This document shows positions 46,483-56,516 of a stretch of 64,000 nt of DNA, piece after piece. The position numbers and the translations under genes were made by a program. The stretch's first letter is position 1, and the number at the start of each line of letters is the position of its first letter. The DNA lies in the NCBI GenBank assembly GCA_900291925.1, contig UWYS01000019.1, forward strand, positions 186,001 to 250,000, written 5' to 3'. This DNA is from Thecaphora thlaspeos. Its lineage: Eukaryota > Basidiomycota > Ustilaginomycetes > Urocystidales > Glomosporiaceae. Below the pieces are notes generated by a model that saw only the letters and a program-made list of their open reading frames with translations, did not search any database and was not told the DNA's origin.

Positions 46483-48849
46483 ATGGCCAATATGTCTTCC
46501 GGCCTAGCGCGCCAAGCCTCGTCGTCTAGAAGAACCACGCAGGCGCCGTCATCACCACTGAGTCATTCGCAACCTCAACAACGGCAGCAGCACCAATACC
46601 ATCTGCACCAGCAGCAACAGCAGCATCAACAGCAGGACTCGTTCGCCTCATCACCCACAGACTCGTTCTTCTCCATGGACGAGGGCGCGCCAGAAGGTGC
46701 GCGGCCGAGACGCCAACCCCGCGTCCATCTCCATCCGTCCGACCAGGAGCCGTCCTTCACCTTCGTCTGCCTCGGCACGGGGGGAGGGCCGCTCGAGGGA
46801 GACTGCTCGTGCTACCTGATGAAGCCCGCCGACTCGCCGTGGCAGGAGGGCTCGATCGTGGTGGAAGGCGGCTCGTGGCTGGGGGCGCTCACGGCGGTGC
46901 TCGAACAGACGGGGCCGGACTCGGCCTTTTTCGATTTCGACTTTCCCTTGACGACGCCGACGTCGTTCCTCCGGGCCGGCCTGATGGCCTCCTTTGCTGA
47001 GGCGTTTCTCATCTCGCACGCCCACCTCGACCACATCCTGGGGCTGGTGCTCGGTTCGGCCTCCCTGCCGGGCAAGCGGGCCGTCTACGGCCTCAAGCCG
47101 ACGCTCGAGAACATCCTCGACATGTTCAATGGCAAGATCTGGCCAAAGCTGGCTAGCTGGAATGAGGACGAGCCGTACACCATGTACCATATGCGAGCGT
47201 GAGTGGCCGATCGACTGCTCGCCGCTGGGAGCACCATCGTGCGATCCTCGATTCCATCTCCCCCCCCCTGCTGACCGTTGGCCAAGTGCCTGGCTTCTTG
47301 ATTGCTTTCTGTGCCATACAGCCTGGAACCGCAACGGCCGTACAGCCTCAGCAACTCGCTCGTCGTGCTGCCCTTCGCGCTCTCCCATGGCCTGAATCCC
47401 TCGGTCCCGCCGGCCCCGCCGACGCCGAGCTACACCCCGGCAAAGTTCACGCAGAGCTACTTCAACAAGCGCGCTTCGCTGCCGCTCAGCACGCAGATGG
47501 CTTCATTCCGGCTGGCGTGTGGCGTCGACGATCGTGCACGAACGCTGGACAAGACGGTCGGCGGCGCCGCGCAACTCGAGGTGGCCGACACGAGAAGGGC
47601 CTCCAAGGCCAAGTCGGAAGACGACAAGGCCGAGGTGCCGTTCGACATCCCCTTCCACCGCGGCTCAGAGAGGCGCATCGACCCTGGCGATCCACCGCCC
47701 GCCCCTCCACCCAAGCCCGGAGAGCCCATCTCGCCGCGCGCCAGCCCAGCACGGGCCTCGGCGCTGTCCTCGTCGTCTTCCGGAGCCAGCTCCAGCACGT
47801 TGTCTTATGCACCGCTACCAAGAGGTCGCGTGAGACCGAGCCGGCCACGGACAGCGCAAGGTTCAGAGACGCACGCTCCGCCACCGTCCGCCTGGACTAG
47901 CGCGGCTACACCAGCGGACAGCGGCCACCGGCTCGACACGCCCGTCGATCGGAGCGGGGCAGCGACGCTGGCGCCTCCCGCGCCCCACCGGCCGCCGCGG
48001 CGCGTCTCGATCGACCGTTCGCCGCCGAGCCTCGACTCGACCGCCTTCTTCATCACCCACAGCGGCCACGACCGCGACGTCCTCTTCTTTGGCGACGTCG
48101 AGCCAGACTGCGTCTCGAAGTCGCCGCGCAACCGACAGGTGTGGAGCCACGCGGCGGCTCGCTTCGTCGAGGGCAAGCTCAACGCCATCTTCCTCGAGTG
48201 CAGCTTTGCGCGCGGCCACCCGACGCAGTTTCTCTACGGCCACCTCTCGGTCGAGCACCTGTTCGAGGAGCTCAAGGTGCTGGCTATCATGGTCAAGCGG
48301 CTGCGGCTGCGGCGTCGGAGCTCGGGGGGCGGCAGCCCGACGTCACGGCACACCGCGGCCGGCCGATCCAACGGCTCTCCAGCCTCGACGTCGATCGGCA
48401 CGTCGCCCGGCGACTCGCGCTACCAGCCCAGTATCCCACCGTCACCGCTCGGCACGTCGGCCGTGGCCGCCGCCGCTCCTCCATCGTCTTCCCACGATCG
48501 CAACTGGAACGGCGAAGGAGCTTACATCGGCGCCATATCGGACGAAGAGGTCAGAGGCCAGCTAGAAGGGCTGGGCGTTATCATCATCCACGTCAAGCCT
48601 GCCCTCTTTCCCATCTTTGCCCCGGCCGGCGACGACGAGGAGACCTCGACCACGACGTCGTCGTCCTCGCAACAGGGTGAGGCGGGAGATGAGACGACGA
48701 CGACGACGACGGCGGCGGGAGGAAGGGAGAAGCTCGATCCGAGGTCGGCGCCCGTCAAGATCCTGGACGAGCTCAACGAAGAAGAGGAAGAAGTCGGGCT
48801 GGGCGTCCGCTTCGTCATGGCACAGCAGGGGATGCGGATCGAGTGCTAA
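46483..48849 (+). CDS. PDE1: low-affinity cAMP phosphodiesterase, class II
   Basis: Two exons, 46483-47198 and 47322-48849, in phase, 747 aa. Class II phosphodiesterases hydrolyse cAMP to AMP with a metallo-beta-lactamase fold and feed back on PKA signalling. The metal-binding motif is SHAHLDHILG (H179, H181, D183, H184), preceded by TFVCLGTGGGPLEGDCSCYL. The second exon holds FFITHSGHDRDVLFFGDVEP, AIFLECSFARGHPTQFLYGH and VIIIHVKPALFP, the other family blocks. The protein is about twice the length of yeast Pde1 because of an N-terminal Gln-rich stretch (HQQQQQHQQQ) and long Ser/Pro inserts between the catalytic blocks. Pathway role is inferred from the family; cAMP signalling governs dimorphism in smut fungi. 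Confidence 0.9.
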
Positions 48850-49430
48850 CGTCGACCGACAGTCGGGCGGGGCTGAGTTGCACGCTGGCATGTGCTGCTT
48901 CCTTGCTGCTGCGTTCGTGTCACCAGAGAGACACAGAGCTGCGGGGGTTCTCACGAACCAAGCTTCTATACACAGATACCGGGGAATGATGACAAAGTGA
49001 CCCTACTACGAGAACCATGTACTACAAAATGTCGACCCGTCCTGCGCCGCTGCCGCTCTCGAAGAGGGAAACGTACTCCCTCTCTCCTTTTCTCCTCTCC
49101 TCTCCCTTTCTCTCTCCACCTGTCGCAGCAGGACGGGAACGAGATTCGGGGCGAAACGTGACTTGATACTATCAAGCTCCTTCAACATTGGGCCGTATTT
49201 GTACTACAGACGTGATCGGTTTCGCGCTATACCGGACACACAAGGTCGTCGATAGATCTGACTGAGCACGTATGGATCTTTTTGAGAACCACTTTGCTTT
49301 GTATTGTACTTTGACTGGGAGCGGGGCACGATAGCGAAAGAAGACGGAGAGATCCAAGAAGAAATAAGCAAGAAAGCGGAAAGAAAAGGTCCGGACGTTG
49401 TAACACTGTACTGATGGTGAGAGAGTGGGT
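48850..49430. other. convergent 3' region, nothing recognised
   Basis: Between the stop codons of the phosphodiesterase (+) and the DUF3429 gene (-). It is CT-rich around 49075-49125. No gene was recognised. Confidence 0.5.
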
Positions 49431-50781
49431 CTACTCGTCGTCGTCGTCGCTGCTGCTGCTGCTACCGCTGCTTTCCTTGTTCTTTGCCTGTTTGTCCTCC
49501 TGTTCCTTCTTCTTTGCCTGTTCCTCCTTCTTATGTTCCTCTTCCTCCTTTTGCTTTCGCTCCCTGTGGAGCGGAGCAGGGGAAGGGGGAATTTTCAAGT
49601 GCGGAGAGAAGGGCGGGTATCAGTGAGTTGATCGATCCGTCTTGCGAGCCCGAGGGAGACTGGGGAGGGAGGGAGGATGAAACTCACTCTTCCTGCCTCT
49701 TGGGGTTACCGATCTTTACGTAGCTATCTCCCTCTGCTCCTGCGCTGGTAGCCTCTACGTCACCTCGTACCTCTTCGTGCTTGATGACTCCTCCCTTGTT
49801 ACCCTTTGCGCTCTGCTTTAGCAGCTTCATCTTTGTCGGGCCGTCGGCCTGCACCTCCTCCTGGAGCTTTGACGCCGTGTTTCCCATCGTGCTCCTGCTA
49901 CCGGGCGCATAGTAGTTGGTACCCGCCAGCGTGGCGATGATGCTCGAGCCCACGACAAACGTGAGCCAGAATCGATAGGTGGAGTACCACTTGGGCACCC
50001 AACCGTCGTTGGTGGCGCGGAGGTCTACGAACCACATGGTGACAAACGAGGCCCACTGCGCGATCAGCGCCATCTGAGGAGCCAGCAGCAGCGTAGGCCA
50101 ACCTAGGATGACAGGCAGAACGCCGACGGCGTACCGCCTGTTGCCGAGCTGGCCGCCAAACTTGCTGAACTCAAAGCCCCAGTGCACCGCACCGAGGAAG
50201 GACAGAAGTACGGCGCCGAAACCGACCTGGATGTTCTGCGCGTGGAGGAGGAGCGCACTCGCCGTCTCGCTGTCCATCGTCTTGTCGTATCCGAGGTTGA
50301 CGAGATGCTCCTGTCGTGCCAGCCAGATGGAAGCGCCGGCCGTGGTGACGTAGGGAATGGTACCCGCTCCCCCCCACAGGAGCGCGGGCCGAGGTACGGC
50401 CTGCGCCATCTCGCCCGTGATGGACTTGGCGTCTTGGAGAATCTCGGAGGCGCCCGAAGGCGAGGACGAGGTGGAGGAGGAAGCGGCGGCCGAGTCGCCG
50501 GCGATGGAGGATTCGAGGCTGGATTTGAGCTGCTTGGCCTCTTCCTTGATGTTCTGCTTGGTGTGCTGCCATGAGTCCGAGGCGGGCTTCCCGGACTGAG
50601 GGTTGGCGGCCAGACGTGCGATCGAGGAGTGGAAAGGTCGAGCGCCGACGACCGAGGTCGATCGGCCGGCGGCGGGCAAGGCGGTCGTCGCCGTGGCTAC
50701 CGAGCGACGGGAAGCGGCCGAGAGGAGCAGCATGTTGCCGCCAGTGCGGGAGAGGAGGTTGGTCGCTGTCGATCCGAGCAT
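49431..50781 (-). CDS. mitochondrial membrane protein, TMEM69/DUF3429 family
   Basis: Two exons, 50781-49688 and 49563-49431, give 408 aa. The N-terminus is a mitochondrial presequence (MLGSTATNLLSRTGGNMLLL, then RRSVATATTALPAAGR). A Ser-rich linker follows, then the DUF3429 core with several membrane helices (PALLWGGAGTIPYVTTAG, GFGAVLLSFLGAVHWGFEF, YAVGVLPVILGWPTLLL, FWLTFVVGSSIIATLAG). In the unspliced frame the protein would stop at KRQEE, but GTGAGT overlaps that stop and a CAG acceptor downstream opens a second exon. This exon encodes a Lys/Glu/Gln-rich tail ending SSSSSDDDDE and TAG. The family is linked to the inner mitochondrial membrane without known function. It is divergent from CAP2, 523 bp between starts. 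Confidence 0.83.
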
Positions 50782-51304
50782 CCTGGAGGAGGAAGGGGGG
50801 GGGGAAGGGACCGGTCGCGGCTGCTGTCGAGGAGGACGAGGACGAAGACGAGAAGGATGGATGACGGTGGGATGGATGGGAGGGAGGCAAAGATGGCAGA
50901 CGGCCCTTTTCTTTAGTCGAAGCCGGGCAAGCCAAGGGCTCGCTGGAGCGCGGATGGCCGTTGGCGGCCTTGAGCTCGTGGGCCGAGCATCACGAGGACG
51001 GCAGGCGACCAAGAGCCGGACGAGTGAGGGGGACGTCACCGAGCGTCGGAGCGGCTTGCGGCTTGCGGCTTGCCAGTGCCAGTGCCAGCTGCCTCCGCGC
51101 TGGCCCACCTCGCGCCTTGGGCCGAATGGGTCCGATGCCCTTTTTGTCCTCGGATCCGCGTGCAATGGTCGCACGGAGCACCCGTGGCGGACCGTGCGCG
51201 ACACCAACACAGCGCTCCCCACCGTCGTACTCCTTCTACCTTTACACACCTCTCACACCTCCGCCCTCTCCCCATCGCACCACCCGCCTTCCTGCTCGCC
51301 CGTC
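50782..51304. promoter_or_regulatory. divergent promoter between the DUF3429 gene and CAP2
   Basis: 523 bp between start codons, shared 5' region. Repeated GGCTTGCGGCTTGC and CAGTGCCAGTGCCAG words occur near 51055-51085. No other element was recognised. Confidence 0.4.
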
Positions 51305-52744
51305 ATGGCAGACCCGCTCGACCTCGCGCTCGACCTGGTGCGACGCATGCCTCCGTCCGCCTCCGAGGCCAACCTGGACCTACTTGTCGGTCTCCTCCCA
51401 AACTATGGCGAAGAGCTTGTTTCCTCGGTCGACCACCCGCTCCGCCTCAAGATCGACGACAGTGAACAAGGAGCGGGGCGCGAGTTCCTCTGCTGCGACT
51501 ACAACAGAGATGCGGACAGCTACAGAAGCTGGATCTCAAACACCTTCCACCCGCCGCTCGACGTAGACCCTAGCGAGAGCATCGATGGACAGCCGGGCAA
51601 CCTGCCAAGCCCCGTCCTCAGGCAGCTCGAGGTCAAGGCGAACGAGGTCTTTGAGACGTATACCAAGCTGTGAGTGGAGCGGACGGGCCGCGGACGACGA
51701 ATCCTCACCGATGGCTGAATGTTCCCCTTCTTCCTTTCCTTATGCGGCTCCTCGACGACGATAGATACTACGACTCGGCGCTGTCCAGCGTTTACCTCTG
51801 GGACCTTGAGGCGGACCCCAGCGTATTTGCTGGATCATCGGTCGGATCGCAGGCACCATCTACGTTTGCCGGAGTCATCTTGATCAAGAAAGGTGCGTGA
51901 CTCCCTACACCTCGCTCCGTAGCACGACCATCTGACTGACCTCGCTCCTCGCCTCTCATCCCTCCCCCTCCGCACGCGCAAATAGCCATTGGCGATGCAG
52001 AGGGCAACGGCACCTTCGGCTCCTGGGATTCTCTCCACGTTTTTGAAGCCACCGAACAGCCGGGCACCGTACCCAAGGGCGGGCTCGCCGGCGCCTCCGG
52101 GGCGGCCAAAAAGGCCATCCCCAGCGCCACCTACAAGCTTACCTCGACCGTCATGCTCAGCCTCGGACGCAGGGAGGACGAAAATCCCGGAGCCGTGGCG
52201 GACATGGCAGCGGACAGAGAGCAGCAGCAGCAGGAAGGGACGACGAAGCTGGGCACGATGGAGATTGCCGGCAGCTTGACCAGGCAGGTGAGTGGCAAAA
52301 CAACGACGACGGTAGAGAGATCGGAAAGTCGATGAACAGGTGGCCTGACATGTCTTGTCGATGCGCGATACGCCCGCCCGCGACAGACGGAGGGAGACTA
52401 CCCGCTACCAGACTTTGTCTCTCATCTCGGCAACGTCGGCAAACTGGTCGAGGACGTCGAGTCCAGAATTCGAAGCCAACTTCAGGTGAGTCCGTCCGGC
52501 CGTCTTTCAACCGTGCCCCGTCTCCTTACTAGCCACCATGAGTACTGATCTCCGGCTTGTCCATCTTGGTGTTCCACGCATACACTGTCAATAGGGCGTC
52601 TACTTTGGCAAGACGCGCGACATCGTCTCCAACCTACGCAGCACGCAGTCGCTCGAACGCGAGCAGCAGGCAAGGAACCTGCAAAAGGAACTCATGGGCC
52701 TGTGGAAGAGGGCGCCGCCACCGCAGCAGTCTTCTGACGAGTAA
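51305..52744 (+). CDS. CAP2: F-actin-capping protein subunit beta
   Basis: Five exons: 51305-51669, 51765-51892, 51986-52287, 52387-52485 and 52595-52744, all GT-AG and in phase, 347 aa. With the alpha subunit it caps actin barbed ends at cortical patches. Family blocks are complete: MADPLDLALDLVRRMPPSAS, DYNRDADSYRSWISN, ALSSVYLWDLEAD, FAGVILIKK, GSWDSLHVFE, YKLTSTVMLSL and the C-terminal GVYFGKTRDIV and LRSTQSLEREQQARNLQKEL amphipathic tentacle that binds actin. It is somewhat longer than yeast Cap2 (287 aa) because of low-complexity inserts around AAKKAIP and a Gln-rich loop (EQQQQEG). Confidence 0.95.
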
Positions 52745-53000
52745 CGAGAGGAGAGCAGGGGTCGCACAGGGGGTCTGGTTCGGATCGCAATACGAACGAT
52801 GTCGTAGCTTTGGAAAGGGGCAATGGGTGTGGTGTGTGTTTCCTCGCGTGTGCGTGCCTGTGTGCGAATGTTGGAGAGTGCTGCTTGCGTGGTCGGTCGA
52901 GTCGAGATAGGTATACATGTTTGGGTGATTCGAAGAAGATAGCCGTTCGTCGTTGTACAGGAGAAGCACGAGGCGTCGGCGGTGGTGGTAGAGGACCGAG

Positions 53001-53672
53001 CTATTCGACAACCTCGACATCTCCATGCTCTTCTTCGTCCTCCTCTTCGTCGGTAAGTTTGACTAGGGGCAGACCGATCTTGTCTGTGATACGATGACGG
53101 GAGACGACGTTCTGATGAGCATTCGTGTTCTCTTTCCTGTCTCTTTCGATACTCTCGTATGAGGATACCAACCAGATCCAACCTCTCTAACAGCGACCGC
53201 AGCCACATCATCTTCCCCACTTTCACCATCGTTCCAAGGTCGAAATACCTTTTCGGCTTCATCGTTCATGACGAGTTTGTACAACGCCATGTCGGATTTA
53301 GGATCTACGTCGTTCCACGATGCTGGAAAGGTGTGGGTGTGGGTGGTGTCGTTGAAGGAGGAGAGAAGATCGGAGGGCGAGGGTGTGTTGGATGATAGCA
53401 TGATACGATGGAATGATGTCAGGATGCTTGAGGAGGATGATGGTGCGGAGAGAGAAACGTTTAGAAACAGTGTAGTTCGACCTAGTTTGATTGGGAGGGA
53501 CTTGGTCGTTGTCTACGATGAGAAGAGGCGAGAGGGAGGAGGAGAGCTTTAGCGAGAGGCAGGGATGGAAAGAAGGATCGGGAGGGGAAAAGGTGGAGAT
53601 GAAAGGCTTACCATCTTGTATGTAGAGTCTCTTGCAAGGAGGGAAAGGAGGACCGACGACAGAGGCGTGAGG
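53001..53672 (-). CDS. hypothetical protein, possibly mitochondrial; gene model unresolved
   Basis: Not assigned to a family. A plausible exon ends at 53612 (PLSSVLLSLLARDSTYKM, GTAAGC donor). A CGTAG acceptor opens the next at 53513 (TTTKSLPIKLGRTTLFLNVS), which continues in one frame through WNDVDPKSDMALYKLVMNDE and AEKVFRPWNDG. After that two endings compete. The same frame stops at 53063, whereas a different frame gives DKIGLPLVKLTDEEEDEEEH and ends at TAG 53001. The acidic ending looks coding but needs a very short intron (about 32 nt, GTATCC...GACAG) or a frameshift. The start codon was not found: the first exon frame has no ATG before GTG at 53806. Conserved-looking text without simple repeats suggests a real gene. 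Confidence 0.4.
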
Positions 53673-54053
53673 TCAGTGGTGTGTGGTGTGAGAGGGGATG
53701 GGTGGGTGGTGGTGGTGAAGACGGAAGGAGCAAGACGCGAGGCATCTCGCCACACTCTGAGGGAGCGTCTCGCGAGAAGTGGAGTTGACGCCTGGGCCAG
53801 CCGCACCGCGCAGCCAGCACAGGCAGGCGCTCGTCCGTCTTCCGAGCGACGCGCAGGAAGCTCCGGCTTCTGCTTGCACGTGCCATGGATGAGCCATCAG
53901 CTCGTTAGCTGGCCTTTGTGTCGCAAGTTAAGTGAGTACGCATTGTCGAAGCAGACTAGGGACAGCGGTGTAAGAGGAGAGATAGAGGAACCAGTATGGC
54001 TATCGCCATCATACAATGCTTTCGAGCTTGGTCGTCCACCGCCGTTATCGCCA
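53673..54053. other. 5' region of the unresolved gene, partly possible coding
   Basis: On the minus strand the frame leading into the 53612 exon stays open to about 53806, with an Arg/Ser-rich, presequence-like composition (LLARRSLRVWRDASRLAPS), but no ATG opens it. The rest, towards the TRM11 stop, shows nothing recognised. Confidence 0.3.
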
Positions 54054-56078
54054 CTACGACTGCTTCCGACCCGTCGCCGTCGACTGACCCCTCTCGGCCT
54101 TGGGTTCAAAGTACCTGTTCCTAAACTCCTCTGGGTCCGCATCGGCCCTGTATACGCCCCTCTCATCCGTCCCCCTCAGCGCCTTCATCTTCTTTTCCAG
54201 CTCATCCACCTCTCCCTCGTCATCGTCTTCGCTCGCGGGGATCTTTTCCATGGTGATCAACCTTCTTCCCCACCTCCCGAAATCCTGCAGACTATGGTGT
54301 CGCAACTTCATCCTCCCCTCTCCTTTGGCCCTCTTGTGTCTCGGTAGATCTACCTTGACCTTCGCCCCCTCCCCCTCGACGTCGTCGTTGTCGTCGCCGT
54401 TGGTATCGATCATGTCCGGTAGCCAGAAGACGAGCCTTCCGTGCGGCTTGAGCAGGTTGTAGGCGTAGTCGAGCAGGTCGTCGATCAGGTCGATCAGGTG
54501 GTAGGGACGCGTGGGCGGGATGTAATCCGACCTTTCGTGCGACCAGCATCCGACGCCAGGACCCAGGCCATCGGGCATCCAGAAGGGTGCGGATCGTTGT
54601 TTTTCAGGATCCCGCTTTCCCAGCCTCTTGGCACCCGCCCGCACGCCGTAGGGTGGATCGGCCACGATGCCGTCCAGGAAGCCGCCCCCTTCGCTGGTGC
54701 CGCCCGCCTGCGAGTCGTCAAACAGCGAGCGTCGGAACGGAGCGTTGGACATGTCGCAGACGAGGCAGTCCAGGATCCGGTCCCGGACGCCGTACTGCTG
54801 CGCAGACTTGACGATCCCGATGCTGCCGGCCTTTGTCGGATCGCTCTTCTTGAGCTTGGCGTTCGTCTTTCCCCTCATCGTCCGTCCATCGATGTCGCTA
54901 CCCAGCGTCATGGCTCCAAACACGGCCGCCGCATAGAGCAGCGAACCGGTACCTGCAAACGGGTCGTACACCATCTTGCCTGGTCCGGCGAGCGCGAGCG
55001 AGGCCATGAGGAGCGACATCTCCGACTCCATGGATGTATTGCCGATGTAGACGCGTTTCTTGAGGTCGAGCTTGTCGACCAGATCGCGCGCAAGGTCGGA
55101 CTGGCCTTCGAGGGCCGGGTCGCTGGACTTGCGGTAGGTCGGCAGCTGAGTCTTACTGCTGCTGGTGCTGCTGGTGCCGCTGATGTTGCCGACGCCAGGC
55201 GTAGAGAGGGTGGGTAGCATGGACTCTACCCGCAGGTCGATTCGTCGACCGGCAAAGATCTGGACTAGCCTCGGGTCGCCGTCGCCCATGGCGGTCAGGT
55301 CCTGCATCAGGTGCGCCGTCTGGCCCTCGACCTTATGGCTCTCCTTCTGCCTCTGCTGCTGCTGCTGTTGCTGTTGCTTCTCCGACCTATCCGCCGCGGC
55401 GGCAGGCTGGTACTCGGCCGGCCACATCTCCTGACCGAGGTACTCCTCCATCACGCCCCATCTCATCTTCGGCTCCTTGAGCAGGATCTTTCCTTGGAAA
55501 TCCATGTACGCAAATGACTGAATAACGTCCACCTTCCTCTTATCCGAGATTGTGCCGCTGTAGGAGAAGACGTGTGCCTTCCAAGAAGGTGCATTTTCGG
55601 CCTTGGCGTAAGGTTCCCATAGCGGACGGTGGGAGGGAGCTTGGGCAAGGGCGTGAAGATCGGCGTAGGTGCTTCCGTGAGCCCAGTAGGACCAGATGGA
55701 ACGAAGGCTGACGCATCGACGCAGAAGCTGTTGCGCGACCGAGTCGGAGGGGAGGTAGACGAGCTGGTAAGGTCGCGAAGGGTCAGGTCGCCATCCCGCG
55801 CCGATACCGGCGCCAAACGGAGAGGCGGAGGTCGAGGCGGGAGAGGGATAGTTGCTGGATACCGGGACAGGAACGAAGGAGTAGGGAATATCGAGGTAGG
55901 CAGCGGCAGAGTAGAAGTCGGCCAGTCGAAAGGTCGGGTGCGTCGTAGCGAAGTGGGCGATGTAGAGCGGACCGATCGTCGAAGGGGAAGGATGGACGGG
56001 GTAGCTGGGCCCCGAGGCCAGCCCGGCCGCGGCGGCTGCGCTCGACGCTGAGGTTGCGAAAGAGGGCGAGGCGGCCAT
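54054..56078 (-). CDS. TRM11: tRNA (guanine10-N2)-methyltransferase catalytic subunit Trm11
   Basis: Single exon, 674 aa from the ATG at 56078 (AGCATGGCC); the frame is open further upstream but the text there (MHMGGIMACGRG) is not conserved-looking. Trm11 with Trm112 methylates G10 in cytosolic tRNAs using SAM. The N-terminal THUMP-containing part has LYIAHFATTHPTFRLADFYS and VFSYSGTISDKRKVDVIQSF. The Rossmann methyltransferase part has YIGNTSMESEMSLLMASLAL, the SAM site MVYDPFAGTGSLLYAAAVFG, GSDIDGRTMRGK and the catalytic DPPYGVRAGAKR. It is longer than yeast Trm11 (433 aa) through Ser/Gly inserts and a poly-Gln tract. In the same orientation as TAM41, 438 bp downstream of it. Confidence 0.92.
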   Translation of the reverse strand: MAASPSFATSASSAAAAAGLASGPSYPVHPSPSTIGPLYIAHFATTHPTFRLADFYSAAAYLDIPYSFVPVPVSSNYPSPASTSASPFGAGIGAGWRPDPSRPYQLVYLPSDSVAQQLLRRCVSLRSIWSYWAHGSTYADLHALAQAPSHRPLWEPYAKAENAPSWKAHVFSYSGTISDKRKVDVIQSFAYMDFQGKILLKEPKMRWGVMEEYLGQEMWPAEYQPAAAADRSEKQQQQQQQQRQKESHKVEGQTAHLMQDLTAMGDGDPRLVQIFAGRRIDLRVESMLPTLSTPGVGNISGTSSTSSSKTQLPTYRKSSDPALEGQSDLARDLVDKLDLKKRVYIGNTSMESEMSLLMASLALAGPGKMVYDPFAGTGSLLYAAAVFGAMTLGSDIDGRTMRGKTNAKLKKSDPTKAGSIGIVKSAQQYGVRDRILDCLVCDMSNAPFRRSLFDDSQAGGTSEGGGFLDGIVADPPYGVRAGAKRLGKRDPEKQRSAPFWMPDGLGPGVGCWSHERSDYIPPTRPYHLIDLIDDLLDYAYNLLKPHGRLVFWLPDMIDTNGDDNDDVEGEGAKVKVDLPRHKRAKGEGRMKLRHHSLQDFGRWGRRLITMEKIPASEDDDEGEVDELEKKMKALRGTDERGVYRADADPEEFRNRYFEPKAERGQSTATGRKQS

Positions 56079-56516
56079 GCTGGGCGGCGAGGACAATCCA
56101 ACGAAAGTTGTCCGGCGTGTGTAAGGGAGCTGTGAGGGAGTGTTGCGGTGGCGACGAAGACACTGCGGCGGTCCGTCGAGAAGATCACAAAGCGGCAACG
56201 CATCCTTCCTACTGAAGAAATCTAGCGGGGATGGGCCACGCCCGCACGCCATAATTCCTCCCATGTGCAAAGAGTTCGGATCTCGGGCGGCATTGCGGGT
56301 CGCTCTTCTACGGGCACTGAGACTGCGGCGCCTCTTCCTGCCCGTCCAGGATAGCGGTGGAGATGGTATTCATACACAGAAAGTCGCTCACGAAGCAGAA
56401 GCGCTATCGTGCCTCTTTCGTCATTGGCCCCGTTCCTTGCGCTCTCTCCGACCTTCAAAGTACTGCGGATGCGACAGGGAGAGGTGAATTGGCGGCAGAC
56501 ATTCCGTCTCAAGACG
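56079..56516. other. spacer between TAM41 and TRM11
   Basis: 438 bp holding the 3' UTR of TAM41 and the promoter of TRM11. No specific element was recognised. Confidence 0.5.

Noticed and set aside
56079..56270. Upstream ATG extending TRM11 by 64 residues
   Set aside because: The extension shows no conserved pattern and the ATG at 56078 has a better context.
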